Origin: an uncultured Fretibacterium sp.
Lineage (GTDB): Bacteria > Synergistota > Synergistia > Synergistales > Aminobacteriaceae
Assembly (NCBI GenBank): GCA_937915835.1
Contig: CALGHA010000201.1
Span: 1 to 24,401 of the forward strand
Length of the DNA stretch: 24,401 bases
Direction of reading: 5' to 3'
Of the stretch, positions 1-7,780 are shown piece by piece. A model generated the notes under the pieces. The model searched no databases. It had not been told where the DNA came from and saw nothing but the letters and a program-made list of their open reading frames with translations. Numbering within the stretch: position 1 is the first letter of the stretch; each line of letters starts with the position of its first letter. The translations under genes and the position numbers were made by a program.

Positions 1-281
1 TGCTTTTACACATTCTCGGGGACATGCAGCAGAATAATAAAATCAGTGAGAGTACAGATTTTGCGGCCGCCTTGTATAATGCTGGAGCAAGAAACGGTTT
101 ACCCATGAGAAGAGTTGCTCAAGCTCCGTTCTTCGTGCTCAGAGGTGCGGGAATGCCGGCAGTCTTAATCGAGACCGGATTTGTTACGAACGCGACGGAA
201 GCTAAAAAGCTCACAACTTCAGCATATCAACAGCAAATCGCTAATGCAATGGCTGAAGGTATCGCGAATTACTTGAAGTGA
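1..281 (+). CDS. N-acetylmuramoyl-L-alanine amidase (Amidase_3), C-terminal part
   Basis: This is the 3' end of a zinc-dependent peptidoglycan amidase, which cuts the bond between N-acetylmuramic acid and the first L-alanine of the stem peptide outside the cytoplasmic membrane. The frame is open from base 3 to the TGA at 279-281, so the gene starts upstream of the window; the ATG at 24 is internal. The visible part has the family pattern AALYNAG, then PFFVLRGAGMPAVLIETGFV, where the Glu of IETGF is the family's catalytic glutamate, and it ends in the usual helix (QQIANAMAEGIANYL). The N-terminal zinc ligands are outside the window, so activity cannot be judged. It lies 16 bp before a GerMN-domain gene, which suggests co-transcription in an envelope-related unit. 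Confidence 0.88.
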   Translation, partial: LLHILGDMQQNNKISESTDFAAALYNAGARNGLPMRRVAQAPFFVLRGAGMPAVLIETGFVTNATEAKKLTTSAYQQQIANAMAEGIANYLK

Positions 282-297
282 GAAGGAGTGAAAGAAA

Positions 298-1068
298 TTG
301 CCGCCAGTAAGACGAACACGAAGTGCATCAGGCGAAAGAGTTTCAGCCCGTCAACCCGTTCAAGGACGAAGACAGGTTCAACAGGCTCAACAAAGATTAC
401 AGAGAAGACAAATTCAGCGACAGCGGCCAATTCCAGAAAATTACGAGGAAGATAAACCTACGCCGTTATTATTCAGAATATTAGTGATGATAGGCGTATT
501 GCTCTTATGCTTTGTTCTTGGTTACGTGGGGACATCTTGGTTGATGAACTTCTTAAATCGCAAATTATTACTGAAGCCCGATAATCGTATCGAAAATCAG
601 GAGGACTTGAATAATTACAACGAGGCTCAACAGGAAAAAATAACTCAGCAAAGATTAAACTCTTCAGAGGGAATACAGCAAATTTCGTTGAGCATTTATC
701 ACGTTCAGAACGATAATATCACTGAGACTAGAAAAAGTTTTTTGGCTAGAACTCCCGAAGAGAATATCAGGGATGCCGTAAATGAGATAATCTCGTTAAG
801 CGGGATTTCAGGAGCTAACAATATCAAGCTGCTTCACGTGTTCAGGAATTCAGATACAGTGTTTCTCGACATGTCGGGGCAGTTTGCTTCTGCTCTGGAA
901 AAAGCGGGCCAGCGTAAAAGTTTGTTATTACTCACCAGCATAGTAAGAACTTTGCAGGATAATTTTTCCCCGATTTCTCAGGTGAGATTTCTCATTGATT
1001 CCAAAGCTCCAAAGTCAGGCGGAGTTGTCGATTTAAGCTCAGTCTGGAAATTGCCGAAACGATCATGA
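298..1068 (+). CDS. Membrane-anchored GerMN-domain protein
   Basis: A 256-residue protein. The start is a TTG at 298, chosen because GAAGGAG at 282-288 sits 9 bp upstream and no in-frame ATG lies near. Residues 1-50 are basic and very rich in Arg and Gln, probably disordered and cytoplasmic. One membrane segment follows at about 58-85 (hydrophobic run ending VGTSWLMNFL). Residues about 110-250 resemble the GerMN (sporulation/germination) domain, with the typical pattern of ISLYHVQ-like start, R(T)PEENIRDAVNEIISL, and a final strand VRFLIDS. The domain would lie outside the membrane. In Bacillus GerM acts in spore cortex work, but GerMN domains are widespread in non-sporulating bacteria, so an envelope role beside the amidase is inference. 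The TGA at 1066-1068 overlaps an ATG at 1065 that starts the rdgB relic. Confidence 0.8.
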   Translation: MPPVRRTRSASGERVSARQPVQGRRQVQQAQQRLQRRQIQRQRPIPENYEEDKPTPLLFRILVMIGVLLLCFVLGYVGTSWLMNFLNRKLLLKPDNRIENQEDLNNYNEAQQEKITQQRLNSSEGIQQISLSIYHVQNDNITETRKSFLARTPEENIRDAVNEIISLSGISGANNIKLLHVFRNSDTVFLDMSGQFASALEKAGQRKSLLLLTSIVRTLQDNFSPISQVRFLIDSKAPKSGGVVDLSSVWKLPKRS

Positions 1069-1114
1069 AATTTAATCACTACAGGAAATCAAGACAAGTA
1101 TAACGAGTTCATAC
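1065..1114 (+). pseudogene. Broken duplicate of the rdgB 5' end
   Basis: The ATG at 1065 overlaps the gerM stop (ATGA), the classic translational-coupling arrangement, yet its frame closes after 12 codons at 1101. In the frame starting at 1072 the DNA reads LITTGNQDKYNEFI, matching the N-terminus of the intact RdgB that begins at 1115 (LIIATGNRGKYNEFV). Removing a single T from the TTT at 1071-1073 would give ATG AAA TTA ATC ACT and join start and relic in one frame (MKLITTGNQDKYNEFI), so a one-base insertion explains the break. Differences from the second copy are mostly synonymous third-position changes (AAG/AAA, TAT/TAC, AAC/AAT, TTC/TTT), so the relic has a coding history and is not a fresh duplication. 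It encodes only the nucleotide-binding TGN start and cannot make an enzyme. Confidence 0.75.
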
Positions 1115-1690
1115 ATGAAGTTAGAGAAATTAATAATTGCTACGGGAAATCGCGGCAAATACAATGAGTTTGTGAATATCATTGGGAATTTTGCGGACCA
1201 GATAATTTTTGCTCCAGAGATTGCGAGAATGATTGTTGACGAGACGGGAAAAACTTACGCCGAAAACGCAATGTTAAAAGCTCGTGCCTGGTCAGAAAAA
1301 TCCGGGCTTCCATGTTTAGCTGACGACAGCGGCCTAGAAGTTGAAGCTCTTGACGGTGCTCCAGGCTTATACTCAGCAAGAATTATTCCGGGAAATGATG
1401 AAGATAAAGTTTCATGGTTAATCTCTCAGCTTGAAGGAAAAACTAACAGGAATGCAAGATTTGCGGCGGCATTAGCTTTATGCGTTCCGAATAAATTTAC
1501 GTTAATTTGCGAAGGAGAATGCAAGGGAGTAATCGCAACTTCTCAATCCGGGAAAAACGGTTTCGGCTATGACCCTGTGTTTATTCCATACGGCTTCAAT
1601 CTCACGTTTGCAGAACTAAGTTCGGACATCAAGAATAAAATCTCACATAGGGCAGACGCTTTCAGGAAAATTTTAGAGTTCGTAAAATGA
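1115..1690 (+). CDS. rdgB: XTP/dITP diphosphatase (RdgB/HAM1 family)
   Basis: A 191-residue cytosolic enzyme of the family that hydrolyses ITP, dITP and XTP to monophosphates plus pyrophosphate, keeping damaged purines out of nucleic acids. Family motifs are complete: TGNRGKYNEF (residues 10-19) for phosphate binding, ADDSGLEVEALDGAPG (69-84) with the metal/catalytic acids, GFGYDPVF (149-156) and SHRADA (177-182) for base recognition. Length is normal for the family. The ATG at 1115 has only a poor ribosome-binding sequence (ACGAG at 1103-1107). The start lies directly after a broken copy of its own 5' end, so its present junction to gerM looks secondary. The TGA overlaps the smc ATG by 4 bp. 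Confidence 0.93.
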   Translation: MKLEKLIIATGNRGKYNEFVNIIGNFADQIIFAPEIARMIVDETGKTYAENAMLKARAWSEKSGLPCLADDSGLEVEALDGAPGLYSARIIPGNDEDKVSWLISQLEGKTNRNARFAAALALCVPNKFTLICEGECKGVIATSQSGKNGFGYDPVFIPYGFNLTFAELSSDIKNKISHRADAFRKILEFVK

Positions 1691-4600
1691 TTACGTCATT
1701 AAGGCTAAAGGGTTTCAAGAGTTTAGGCGAGGAATATAAATTTGAGTTCAGCCGGAATTTCACAGCAATAGTCGGTCCTAATGGAAGCGGAAAAAGTAAT
1801 ATTCTCGACGCATTAAAATGGATATTGGGTGAAGGCTCATCGTCGGGATTGAGAATTACAAGACAGAGTGATTTACTCTTTCAGGGCTCAAAAAGTGTTA
1901 ATCAGGCTAAAATTGCTGAAGTAACATTGAATTTGAGAGAAGGCGATAAAAAAGGAACACTCAAGCGAACTTTTTCTGAGGTGACAGGCTCAATCTTAAC
2001 TTTCGACGACAAGAGAATTACTCTTCAAGAATTAGACGAGATAAAATCACGCTTCAATCTCAACGGTGAAGGTTTTGCGCTCATCGGTCAGGGCGAAATC
2101 TCAGCGGCTATTCATCAACGCCCCCAAGAAAGACGAAGACAGCTTGATGAACTCTTCAAGATTAATTATTCCAGAGAAAAACGCGATGACACTCTCAGAC
2201 GCTTAACGGAAAATCAGGAAAAATCCCAGCAAATTCAAAATCTCCTTGCTGAACTCGAAACAAGACGCTCGGAAATTTCTGATGAAGTCAGTAAAGCCTC
2301 AGAAGCTCAGAAAATTATTGACGAACTCGAAACTCTCAGACGTGATTATTACGTTTTCAAGAGGGCCGAGAACGAGCAAAACCAAAGTGAATTACAAACT
2401 CAGAAGGAATATTTGATTTCTAGAATTGCCAAATTTGGGAGATATTCAAGATTTTGGCGGCTTGCCTTGAAGTATTACGAGGAGCGATTAAGTTTTGGAA
2501 GCTCTCAGGAAAATTATAACTCCCGGCTTGATGAGATTAACTCACGAAAAACTTCAATTCATCGTAAGGCTTTCCAGTCAGCAAGTCAGGTTCAGAGCAT
2601 CAGGACGAGACGAAAATTTTTGATTGAGGACTTAGCCAAACTTGAAGCACAGAGTTTATCACTTGAGCAGGAACGTCGAAGAACTCAGGACGAGAAGGAA
2701 AAATTATCTCGAGAGGTCCAAGCCAAGACAGAAGAATTTTCCGAACGTAAGAGAATTTTCCAGGAAACTCAAGCTCAAGCCCGGCAAGACAGTTCAAAGC
2801 GAACGAAAATACTTGAGGACATTGCGGATTTCAGATTAAAACGTTCAAAACTCGAAGCTGACATAAACGCTCTTGGGACTTCTGAGAAAAATAATCTTCA
2901 GGAAATCAAAAACTTACAGGCTCAACAGAACGAAAAACAGATAATCATTGACAAGCTGACTGAACGAAAAAGAAGCCTCGACGAAAGATTTACGAGTTTA
3001 AGCGTCTCATCACGTAAGCAAAATTCCGACGTTAAAGCAATCAGAGGGGAATTAAGCACGCTCGAAAGTCGATATTCCAGTCTAAGCAGCACGAATACTT
3101 ACACGACAGGAATTTTTCCCGAACCAGTCAGATTAATCCTAGAAGCCTCGAAGAAAAATATTTTGCGTTCGAAGCCTGAAACAGCCGCTGATGTCTTCTC
3201 GTGTTCATCGTCGGAAGTTGCCGGAGCTATTGAGGCATATTTAGGAATTCGGCAATATTATTTGCTCGTTCACAAAATCGAGGAAGCCCAAGAAGGGATT
3301 AACATGTTAAAGCGCATGAAAAACGGACGAGTTACATATCTTGCACTTGAACGATGTCGGCCGAGAAGTATTGACACGAGAATTAACGTAGGCGGAAAAG
3401 TTACGGGCTGGGCGATGGATTTAATCAGTGTAAAAAGTGAATGGCTTGACGCAATTTCGCATTTAATGGGAGATTTATTGATCGTTGAGGATTACGACAC
3501 TGCCGGAAGATTAATGCGCGAGGGAGTTCGTTTTCCGATTGCCACGCTTGAAGGGGAAGTTTTCGCGCCTTCGGGAACAATAAGCGGCGGGGCTTCACGT
3601 CAAAGAGCTGGGGCCGTCGTAGCTAAACAGAAATTTGATGAGGTTAATTCACAGCTTGAAAGTTTGAGAAGTTCGATAGACGAGAAAAAGAAAGTTTTAG
3701 CGGCCAATATTGACAAGGAGAAGAATTTACGGCTTGAGTTTGAGGACGTATCTAATCAGCTTGAAAATGTCAGGGAAGAAATTAATTCAAATCAACGTGA
3801 GCTTAAATCCATAACAAGAAATCTTGAACGTGTAATCTCCGAGCATGAAAACTCCGAACAGCACGGACGAGAGCTTTTACAGGACTTTGAAGACGCTGAA
3901 AAAATCATACATGAGCTTGAAAGTGAGCTTGCCGCTCTTCCGGATCCTCAGGAAGTCAGCTATGAACATGTAATCTTGCCGCTTGAAAGGGAATTAACGT
4001 TTTTACAGGACAATTTGAACGTAAATATCTCACTTTGTAAACGACTTGATGAGGAATTTACGAACGTTACGGCCAATATCAAGAGAACTCAAGACGAAAT
4101 TTCTTCAGGTGATGAGCTTGAAGCCGAACAGAGAAAAAAACTTTCTAAACTTGGCCAGGAAAAAAAGAAAGCCTATCATGATGAGCTTAAATTACGAAGA
4201 CAGCTTGAGAAGCATAAAGACGACTTCACGAATGTCAAAGTGAAAGTTGAGTTTATCAAGGCCAGAATTGGTAAGCTGAACTCGAATACGACTTCATATA
4301 AGAGAATGTTGTCGGAAATTGAGACGAAAATTTTATCCTTAACGAACGAAATTAATCAACTCATAGAACTTTGGGGCGAGAAATACCATTATGATCCGGC
4401 CGAAGCCGCTAAAATTGAGAATATCCGCGAAATAAGTTTATCATTAAGAAGGCTTGAACGAGAATTAAGAGCTATCGGCGATTACGACTTGGGGGCTTTG
4501 TCTGAGGATAAATCTTTGAGTTCACGAGTTGAGTATCTCACAGGACAGCTTGAAGACGTGAATAAAGCGGCAGAAGAATTGAGCGAAGGGATTAAAATTA

Positions 4601-5076
4601 TTGACGATAAAATTGAACGTGACTTTACGGCCTCGATGAAAAAAATAGACATAAGATTTAATGAGTTATTCCAGCGTTTATTTGACGGCGGAGAAGCTCA
4701 CTTAAGACTTCAGGACGCTCCTTCAATTTGGGACAAAGGAGTAGAAATTTTTGCACAGCCTCCAGGAAAAAATTTGCAGAATATGACGTTACTCTCCGGC
4801 GGTGAACAGTCCCTTACGTCGACGGCTTTACTTTTTGCTACTCTAGATGAAGCCGGAACTCCCTTAGCCGTTCTTGATGAGATTGATGCTGCTCTCGACG
4901 AAGCTAATTTAATCAGACTGTCTGAACTCATCAGGGAATATTCCAGCAAAATTCAGATTATCGCGATGACGCACCGACGCGTGACGATGGAGAATGCTGA
5001 TATTCTTTACGGAGTTACGATGAAAGAACCAGGATTGACGGCTACGATGGCGATTGACCCGAAAAATTATGACTGA
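1687..5076 (+). CDS. smc: Chromosome segregation protein SMC
   Basis: A 1129-residue SMC ATPase, the core of the bacterial condensin complex (with ScpA and ScpB, not present here), which compacts and helps segregate the chromosome. The N-terminal head has Walker A GPNGSGKSN at residues 30-38 and the Q-loop region GQGEISAAIHQRPQERR at about 136-152. Two long Glu/Lys/Arg/Gln-rich coiled coils flank a hinge at about 490-640 that includes GTISGGASRQRAG near 630. The C-terminal head has the signature LLSGGEQSL near 1035 and Walker B PLAVLDEIDAALDE at about 1059-1072, then the HRR element. All ATPase motifs are intact; it is slightly shorter than the usual 1150-1200. The ATG overlaps the rdgB stop (ATGA), and the stop overlaps the next gene's start. 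Confidence 0.96.
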   Translation: MITSLRLKGFKSLGEEYKFEFSRNFTAIVGPNGSGKSNILDALKWILGEGSSSGLRITRQSDLLFQGSKSVNQAKIAEVTLNLREGDKKGTLKRTFSEVTGSILTFDDKRITLQELDEIKSRFNLNGEGFALIGQGEISAAIHQRPQERRRQLDELFKINYSREKRDDTLRRLTENQEKSQQIQNLLAELETRRSEISDEVSKASEAQKIIDELETLRRDYYVFKRAENEQNQSELQTQKEYLISRIAKFGRYSRFWRLALKYYEERLSFGSSQENYNSRLDEINSRKTSIHRKAFQSASQVQSIRTRRKFLIEDLAKLEAQSLSLEQERRRTQDEKEKLSREVQAKTEEFSERKRIFQETQAQARQDSSKRTKILEDIADFRLKRSKLEADINALGTSEKNNLQEIKNLQAQQNEKQIIIDKLTERKRSLDERFTSLSVSSRKQNSDVKAIRGELSTLESRYSSLSSTNTYTTGIFPEPVRLILEASKKNILRSKPETAADVFSCSSSEVAGAIEAYLGIRQYYLLVHKIEEAQEGINMLKRMKNGRVTYLALERCRPRSIDTRINVGGKVTGWAMDLISVKSEWLDAISHLMGDLLIVEDYDTAGRLMREGVRFPIATLEGEVFAPSGTISGGASRQRAGAVVAKQKFDEVNSQLESLRSSIDEKKKVLAANIDKEKNLRLEFEDVSNQLENVREEINSNQRELKSITRNLERVISEHENSEQHGRELLQDFEDAEKIIHELESELAALPDPQEVSYEHVILPLERELTFLQDNLNVNISLCKRLDEEFTNVTANIKRTQDEISSGDELEAEQRKKLSKLGQEKKKAYHDELKLRRQLEKHKDDFTNVKVKVEFIKARIGKLNSNTTSYKRMLSEIETKILSLTNEINQLIELWGEKYHYDPAEAAKIENIREISLSLRRLERELRAIGDYDLGALSEDKSLSSRVEYLTGQLEDVNKAAEELSEGIKIIDDKIERDFTASMKKIDIRFNELFQRLFDGGEAHLRLQDAPSIWDKGVEIFAQPPGKNLQNMTLLSGGEQSLTSTALLFATLDEAGTPLAVLDEIDAALDEANLIRLSELIREYSSKIQIIAMTHRRVTMENADILYGVTMKEPGLTATMAIDPKNYD

Positions 5077-5797
5077 GAATGTAACTTGTGATGAAATTCT
5101 TTACGGGAAATTAAAGCTCTTACAACCACAGAACGGCCCGCGAGTAAATTTAGACACTATATTATTATCATCATGGGTAAAGTTAAAATCAGGACATTCA
5201 CGTTTTCTTGAAGCCGGTTGTGCGTCCGGAGCAATCTCGCTTATTCTTGCCCTGAAATTTACTAGAAATTTTCATATTACGGGGCTTGATATTCAATCGG
5301 AGTTAATCACGCTTGCCAACGAGAACGCAAAAATTAATTCTCTCACTGAACGCGTGAATTTTATCGCCGGAGACTTACGCGACAAGAATATTTTTCCCCG
5401 TGAAAGTTTCGACGGTCTCGTTATAAATCCACCGTATGAAGCAATCTCATCTGGACGAATGAGCGTAAATCCTTCACGTTCGACTGCCAGGCTTGAAGTT
5501 TCGTGCAATATTAATGATGTCGGAGAATTGGCCTCAAGAGTTCTCAAGAGTAAAGGGAGATTGTTTGCAGTGTTCACGAGTGAGAGGCTTGACGTTTTCA
5601 TGAGCGTAATGTTGCAAAATAAAATTATCCCGAAGAGATTAAGGCTCATTTACCCGAATATAAATTCAAGCTCAGGAATATTCTTAATCGAATGCATAAA
5701 AAACGGAGGAGAAGGCTTAAACGTTTTGCCGCCGTTGATAGTTCGAGACGAGAGGGGGGATTACACGCCTGAATTGTTGAGAATGTACGAGATTTAG
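5069..5797 (+). CDS. TrmN6-like SAM-dependent tRNA adenine-N6 methyltransferase
   Basis: A 242-residue class I methyltransferase of the COG4123/TrmN6 group, whose characterised member methylates A37 of tRNA-Val at N6. The SAM-binding motif I is FLEAGCASGAISL (residues 46-58) and the catalytic NPPY tetrapeptide for exocyclic amino groups is at 120-123, followed by the group's NPSRSTARLEVSCNINDV stretch. I chose the ATG at 5069 over an upstream TTG at 5054 because it overlaps the smc stop (ATGACTGA) and gives the conserved start length. The stop is TAG at 5795-5797, showing that TAG works as a normal terminator in this genome. Substrate is inferred from the family; a related rRNA or protein substrate cannot be excluded. 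Confidence 0.82.
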   Translation: MTENVTCDEILYGKLKLLQPQNGPRVNLDTILLSSWVKLKSGHSRFLEAGCASGAISLILALKFTRNFHITGLDIQSELITLANENAKINSLTERVNFIAGDLRDKNIFPRESFDGLVINPPYEAISSGRMSVNPSRSTARLEVSCNINDVGELASRVLKSKGRLFAVFTSERLDVFMSVMLQNKIIPKRLRLIYPNINSSSGIFLIECIKNGGEGLNVLPPLIVRDERGDYTPELLRMYEI

Positions 5798-5814
5798 GAG
5801 ATGAGAAAAATTTT

Positions 5815-6882
5815 ATGGGATTATTAATGTCAATAGGCATTCAATATTTGATTTACAGGAAGCTCAAGGAAGCCGGAGTAAGTTCGTTCGTGAGAAATAT
5901 TTTTATTCTCTGGGCGTTATTCTGGTTCATAGCCGGATTTGTTGCGAGTTATGATATCGGCAGCGTTAAGTATGATATTTTGCCTGGAAGATTGGCTGAA
6001 ATTTTGCGTGCTCTTTCTATAACCTGGTCAATAATCACGCTTCTGGGCTTTTTTGCATTCTTCGGAGTTGACTTGTTGACGGGCTTTAAGGCATTCACGA
6101 AGAGAAAATTATGTTTCGCGCTGGCTCTCACTCTTGCCGGGACAATTTATTGTTTTGCTGAAGCATATTTTGTTACCCCTCGTTACGTCGAGATAAAAAC
6201 TTCCAAACTTGAAGCTGAAAAGCTGCGAATAGTTTTTCTGACTGATGTTCATATTGGGGGCTTATCAACGTATTATCATCTTGAACGCATAATGAAACTC
6301 GTCGATGAGGCCAATCCTGATATATTAATGCTCGGCGGTGATATTCTTGACGGAGTTATGAGTTATCGAGAACGTGAGCTTGAGTTGTTAGCGAGGACGG
6401 CGGAAAAAGCTAAACTCGGTGCATTTGCTGTCAATGGCAATCACGAATATTACTGGCTTCTTGACATTGACGTTGAGGGAATAATACGAGAATGCGGCTA
6501 TAACTTGCTCATTAACGAACGCGCCGAAACAGCCGGAATTACGATAATCGGCATTGATGACAATTACATTAATCCTAACGGCTGGCTGAAACCTTATCTT
6601 AAACCCGAAGACGCAGAAAAATTCGTGTTAATCTTAAAGCATCGTCCCGGACTTCCATTTGATGCCGACGGAAAATTTGACTTGCAATTATCCGGACATA
6701 CTCACGGAGGACAATTCTGGCCATTGGGATATTTCAAGAATAAAGTTGCAAACAGCGTTCAGGGATTATCGCGAAAAGCCGGAGGATATGTTTACGTCAG
6801 CAACGGTTCAGGATTTAACGGGCCACCTATGAGGTTATTTGTTCCGCCGGAGATTACAGTGATTGATATTCTGAAAGAGTAA
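5815..6882 (+). CDS. Membrane-anchored calcineurin-like metallophosphoesterase
   Basis: A 355-residue protein of the YkuE/YaeI-type phosphoesterases. Hydrophobic segments at about 28-47, 67-88 and 99-121 anchor it in the membrane. The catalytic domain follows with the full dinuclear-metal set: LTDVHIGG (D143, H145), GGDILDG (D176), GNHEYY (N209, H210), KHRP (H276) and SGHTHGGQFWPLG (H295, H297). Some relatives hydrolyse lipid headgroup phosphates such as UDP-sugar lipids; the actual substrate here is unknown. The ATG at 5815 lies 14 bp after TAGGAG (5795-5800), a rather long spacing; a second in-frame ATG at 5827 is possible but farther. It is 17 bp after the methyltransferase and 2 bp before rsmI. 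Confidence 0.85.
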   Translation: MGLLMSIGIQYLIYRKLKEAGVSSFVRNIFILWALFWFIAGFVASYDIGSVKYDILPGRLAEILRALSITWSIITLLGFFAFFGVDLLTGFKAFTKRKLCFALALTLAGTIYCFAEAYFVTPRYVEIKTSKLEAEKLRIVFLTDVHIGGLSTYYHLERIMKLVDEANPDILMLGGDILDGVMSYRERELELLARTAEKAKLGAFAVNGNHEYYWLLDIDVEGIIRECGYNLLINERAETAGITIIGIDDNYINPNGWLKPYLKPEDAEKFVLILKHRPGLPFDADGKFDLQLSGHTHGGQFWPLGYFKNKVANSVQGLSRKAGGYVYVSNGSGFNGPPMRLFVPPEITVIDILKE

Positions 6883-6884
6883 TC

Positions 6885-7688
6885 ATGTCATTAATTCTTG
6901 TTCCTACTCCAATTGGCAATTTAGAGGATATTACGCTTCGAGCCTTGAAAGTTTTGCGTGAAGCTGACCTAATCGCCTGTGAGGACACTCGGACTTCTTC
7001 AATTTTGCTTAAGCATTACGAGATTGACAAGCCTTTAACGTCGTTTCATGTTCACAATGAGAATGAGAAATTGCCGCTGTTATTGGGAAAATTGCGAGCT
7101 GGTGAAAATATCGCTGTAATCTCCGACGCTGGAACTCCTGGAATTTCGGATCCTGGCTGGATTTTGTTGAAGCGTGCGATTGATGAGGGACTTGAAGTTG
7201 ACGTATTGCCCGGAGCTTCTGCCGTAATTCCTGCTGTCTTAATGTCGGGATTAAGTCCTCAACCGTTTATGTTTATGGGATTTCCGCCCGAAAAGTCAGG
7301 TGAACGCATAAAGTTATTCGAGAGCGTCAAGGATTTCAAGTTCACGTTATGTTTCTACGTTTCGCCTCATAAAGCCGAGAAGAATATTCTTGACATGATA
7401 AAAGTCTTCGGTGATAGGAATGCCGCTTTAATCCGGGAAATCAGCAAAATTTTTCAGGAAGCTATACGCGGGACATTATCACAAATTCTTGAACGAGTTC
7501 ATGAGGGCTTGAAGGGTGAATTAGTCCTTGTGATTGAGGGGGGAAAATCTGAAGCTGATAATGATTTATGGAAGTCCGAAGCCTTAAAGATGAAACAGGA
7601 AGGTGAAAGCGTCAAAGATATTGTGAAGGTGATTAGTGAGAAATATCATGTGCCTAAAAATGAGATTAAGAAATTTATTCTCGTGTAA
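6885..7688 (+). CDS. rsmI: 16S rRNA (cytidine-1402-2'-O)-methyltransferase RsmI
   Basis: A 267-residue enzyme of the tetrapyrrole-methylase fold that methylates the 2'-O of C1402 in 16S rRNA with SAM, tuning the decoding centre. The N-terminus LVPTPIGNLEDIT (5-17), ACEDTRTSSILLKHY (31-45), VISDAGTPGISDPG (78-91) and LPGASAVIPAVLMSGL are the hallmark RsmI blocks, and the C-terminal helical tail (YHVPKNEIKKFIL) is present. The ATG begins 2 bp after the stop of the phosphoesterase gene, with only a weak GAAAGAG upstream, so translation is probably coupled. It is the last gene of the first co-directional run; a 92-bp gap then separates it from pnp. Confidence 0.94.
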   Translation: MSLILVPTPIGNLEDITLRALKVLREADLIACEDTRTSSILLKHYEIDKPLTSFHVHNENEKLPLLLGKLRAGENIAVISDAGTPGISDPGWILLKRAIDEGLEVDVLPGASAVIPAVLMSGLSPQPFMFMGFPPEKSGERIKLFESVKDFKFTLCFYVSPHKAEKNILDMIKVFGDRNAALIREISKIFQEAIRGTLSQILERVHEGLKGELVLVIEGGKSEADNDLWKSEALKMKQEGESVKDIVKVISEKYHVPKNEIKKFILV

Positions 7689-7780
7689 AAAGTAATTCGC
7701 GTGATTTTTTGTGTGTATATGAGTAAAATATATTACGTAAAATTAAAAATGGTATAAATTTTCAGGAGGAAGTAAAGATT

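Noticed and set aside
5293..5649. 118-residue minus-strand frame opposite the methyltransferase gene
   Set aside because: Shadow frame over conserved NPPY-region coding sequence, without initiation signals.
7689..7780. Possible promoter in front of pnp
   Set aside because: The 92-bp AT-rich gap has several AT hexamers but no -35/-10 pair with acceptable spacing that I could defend.
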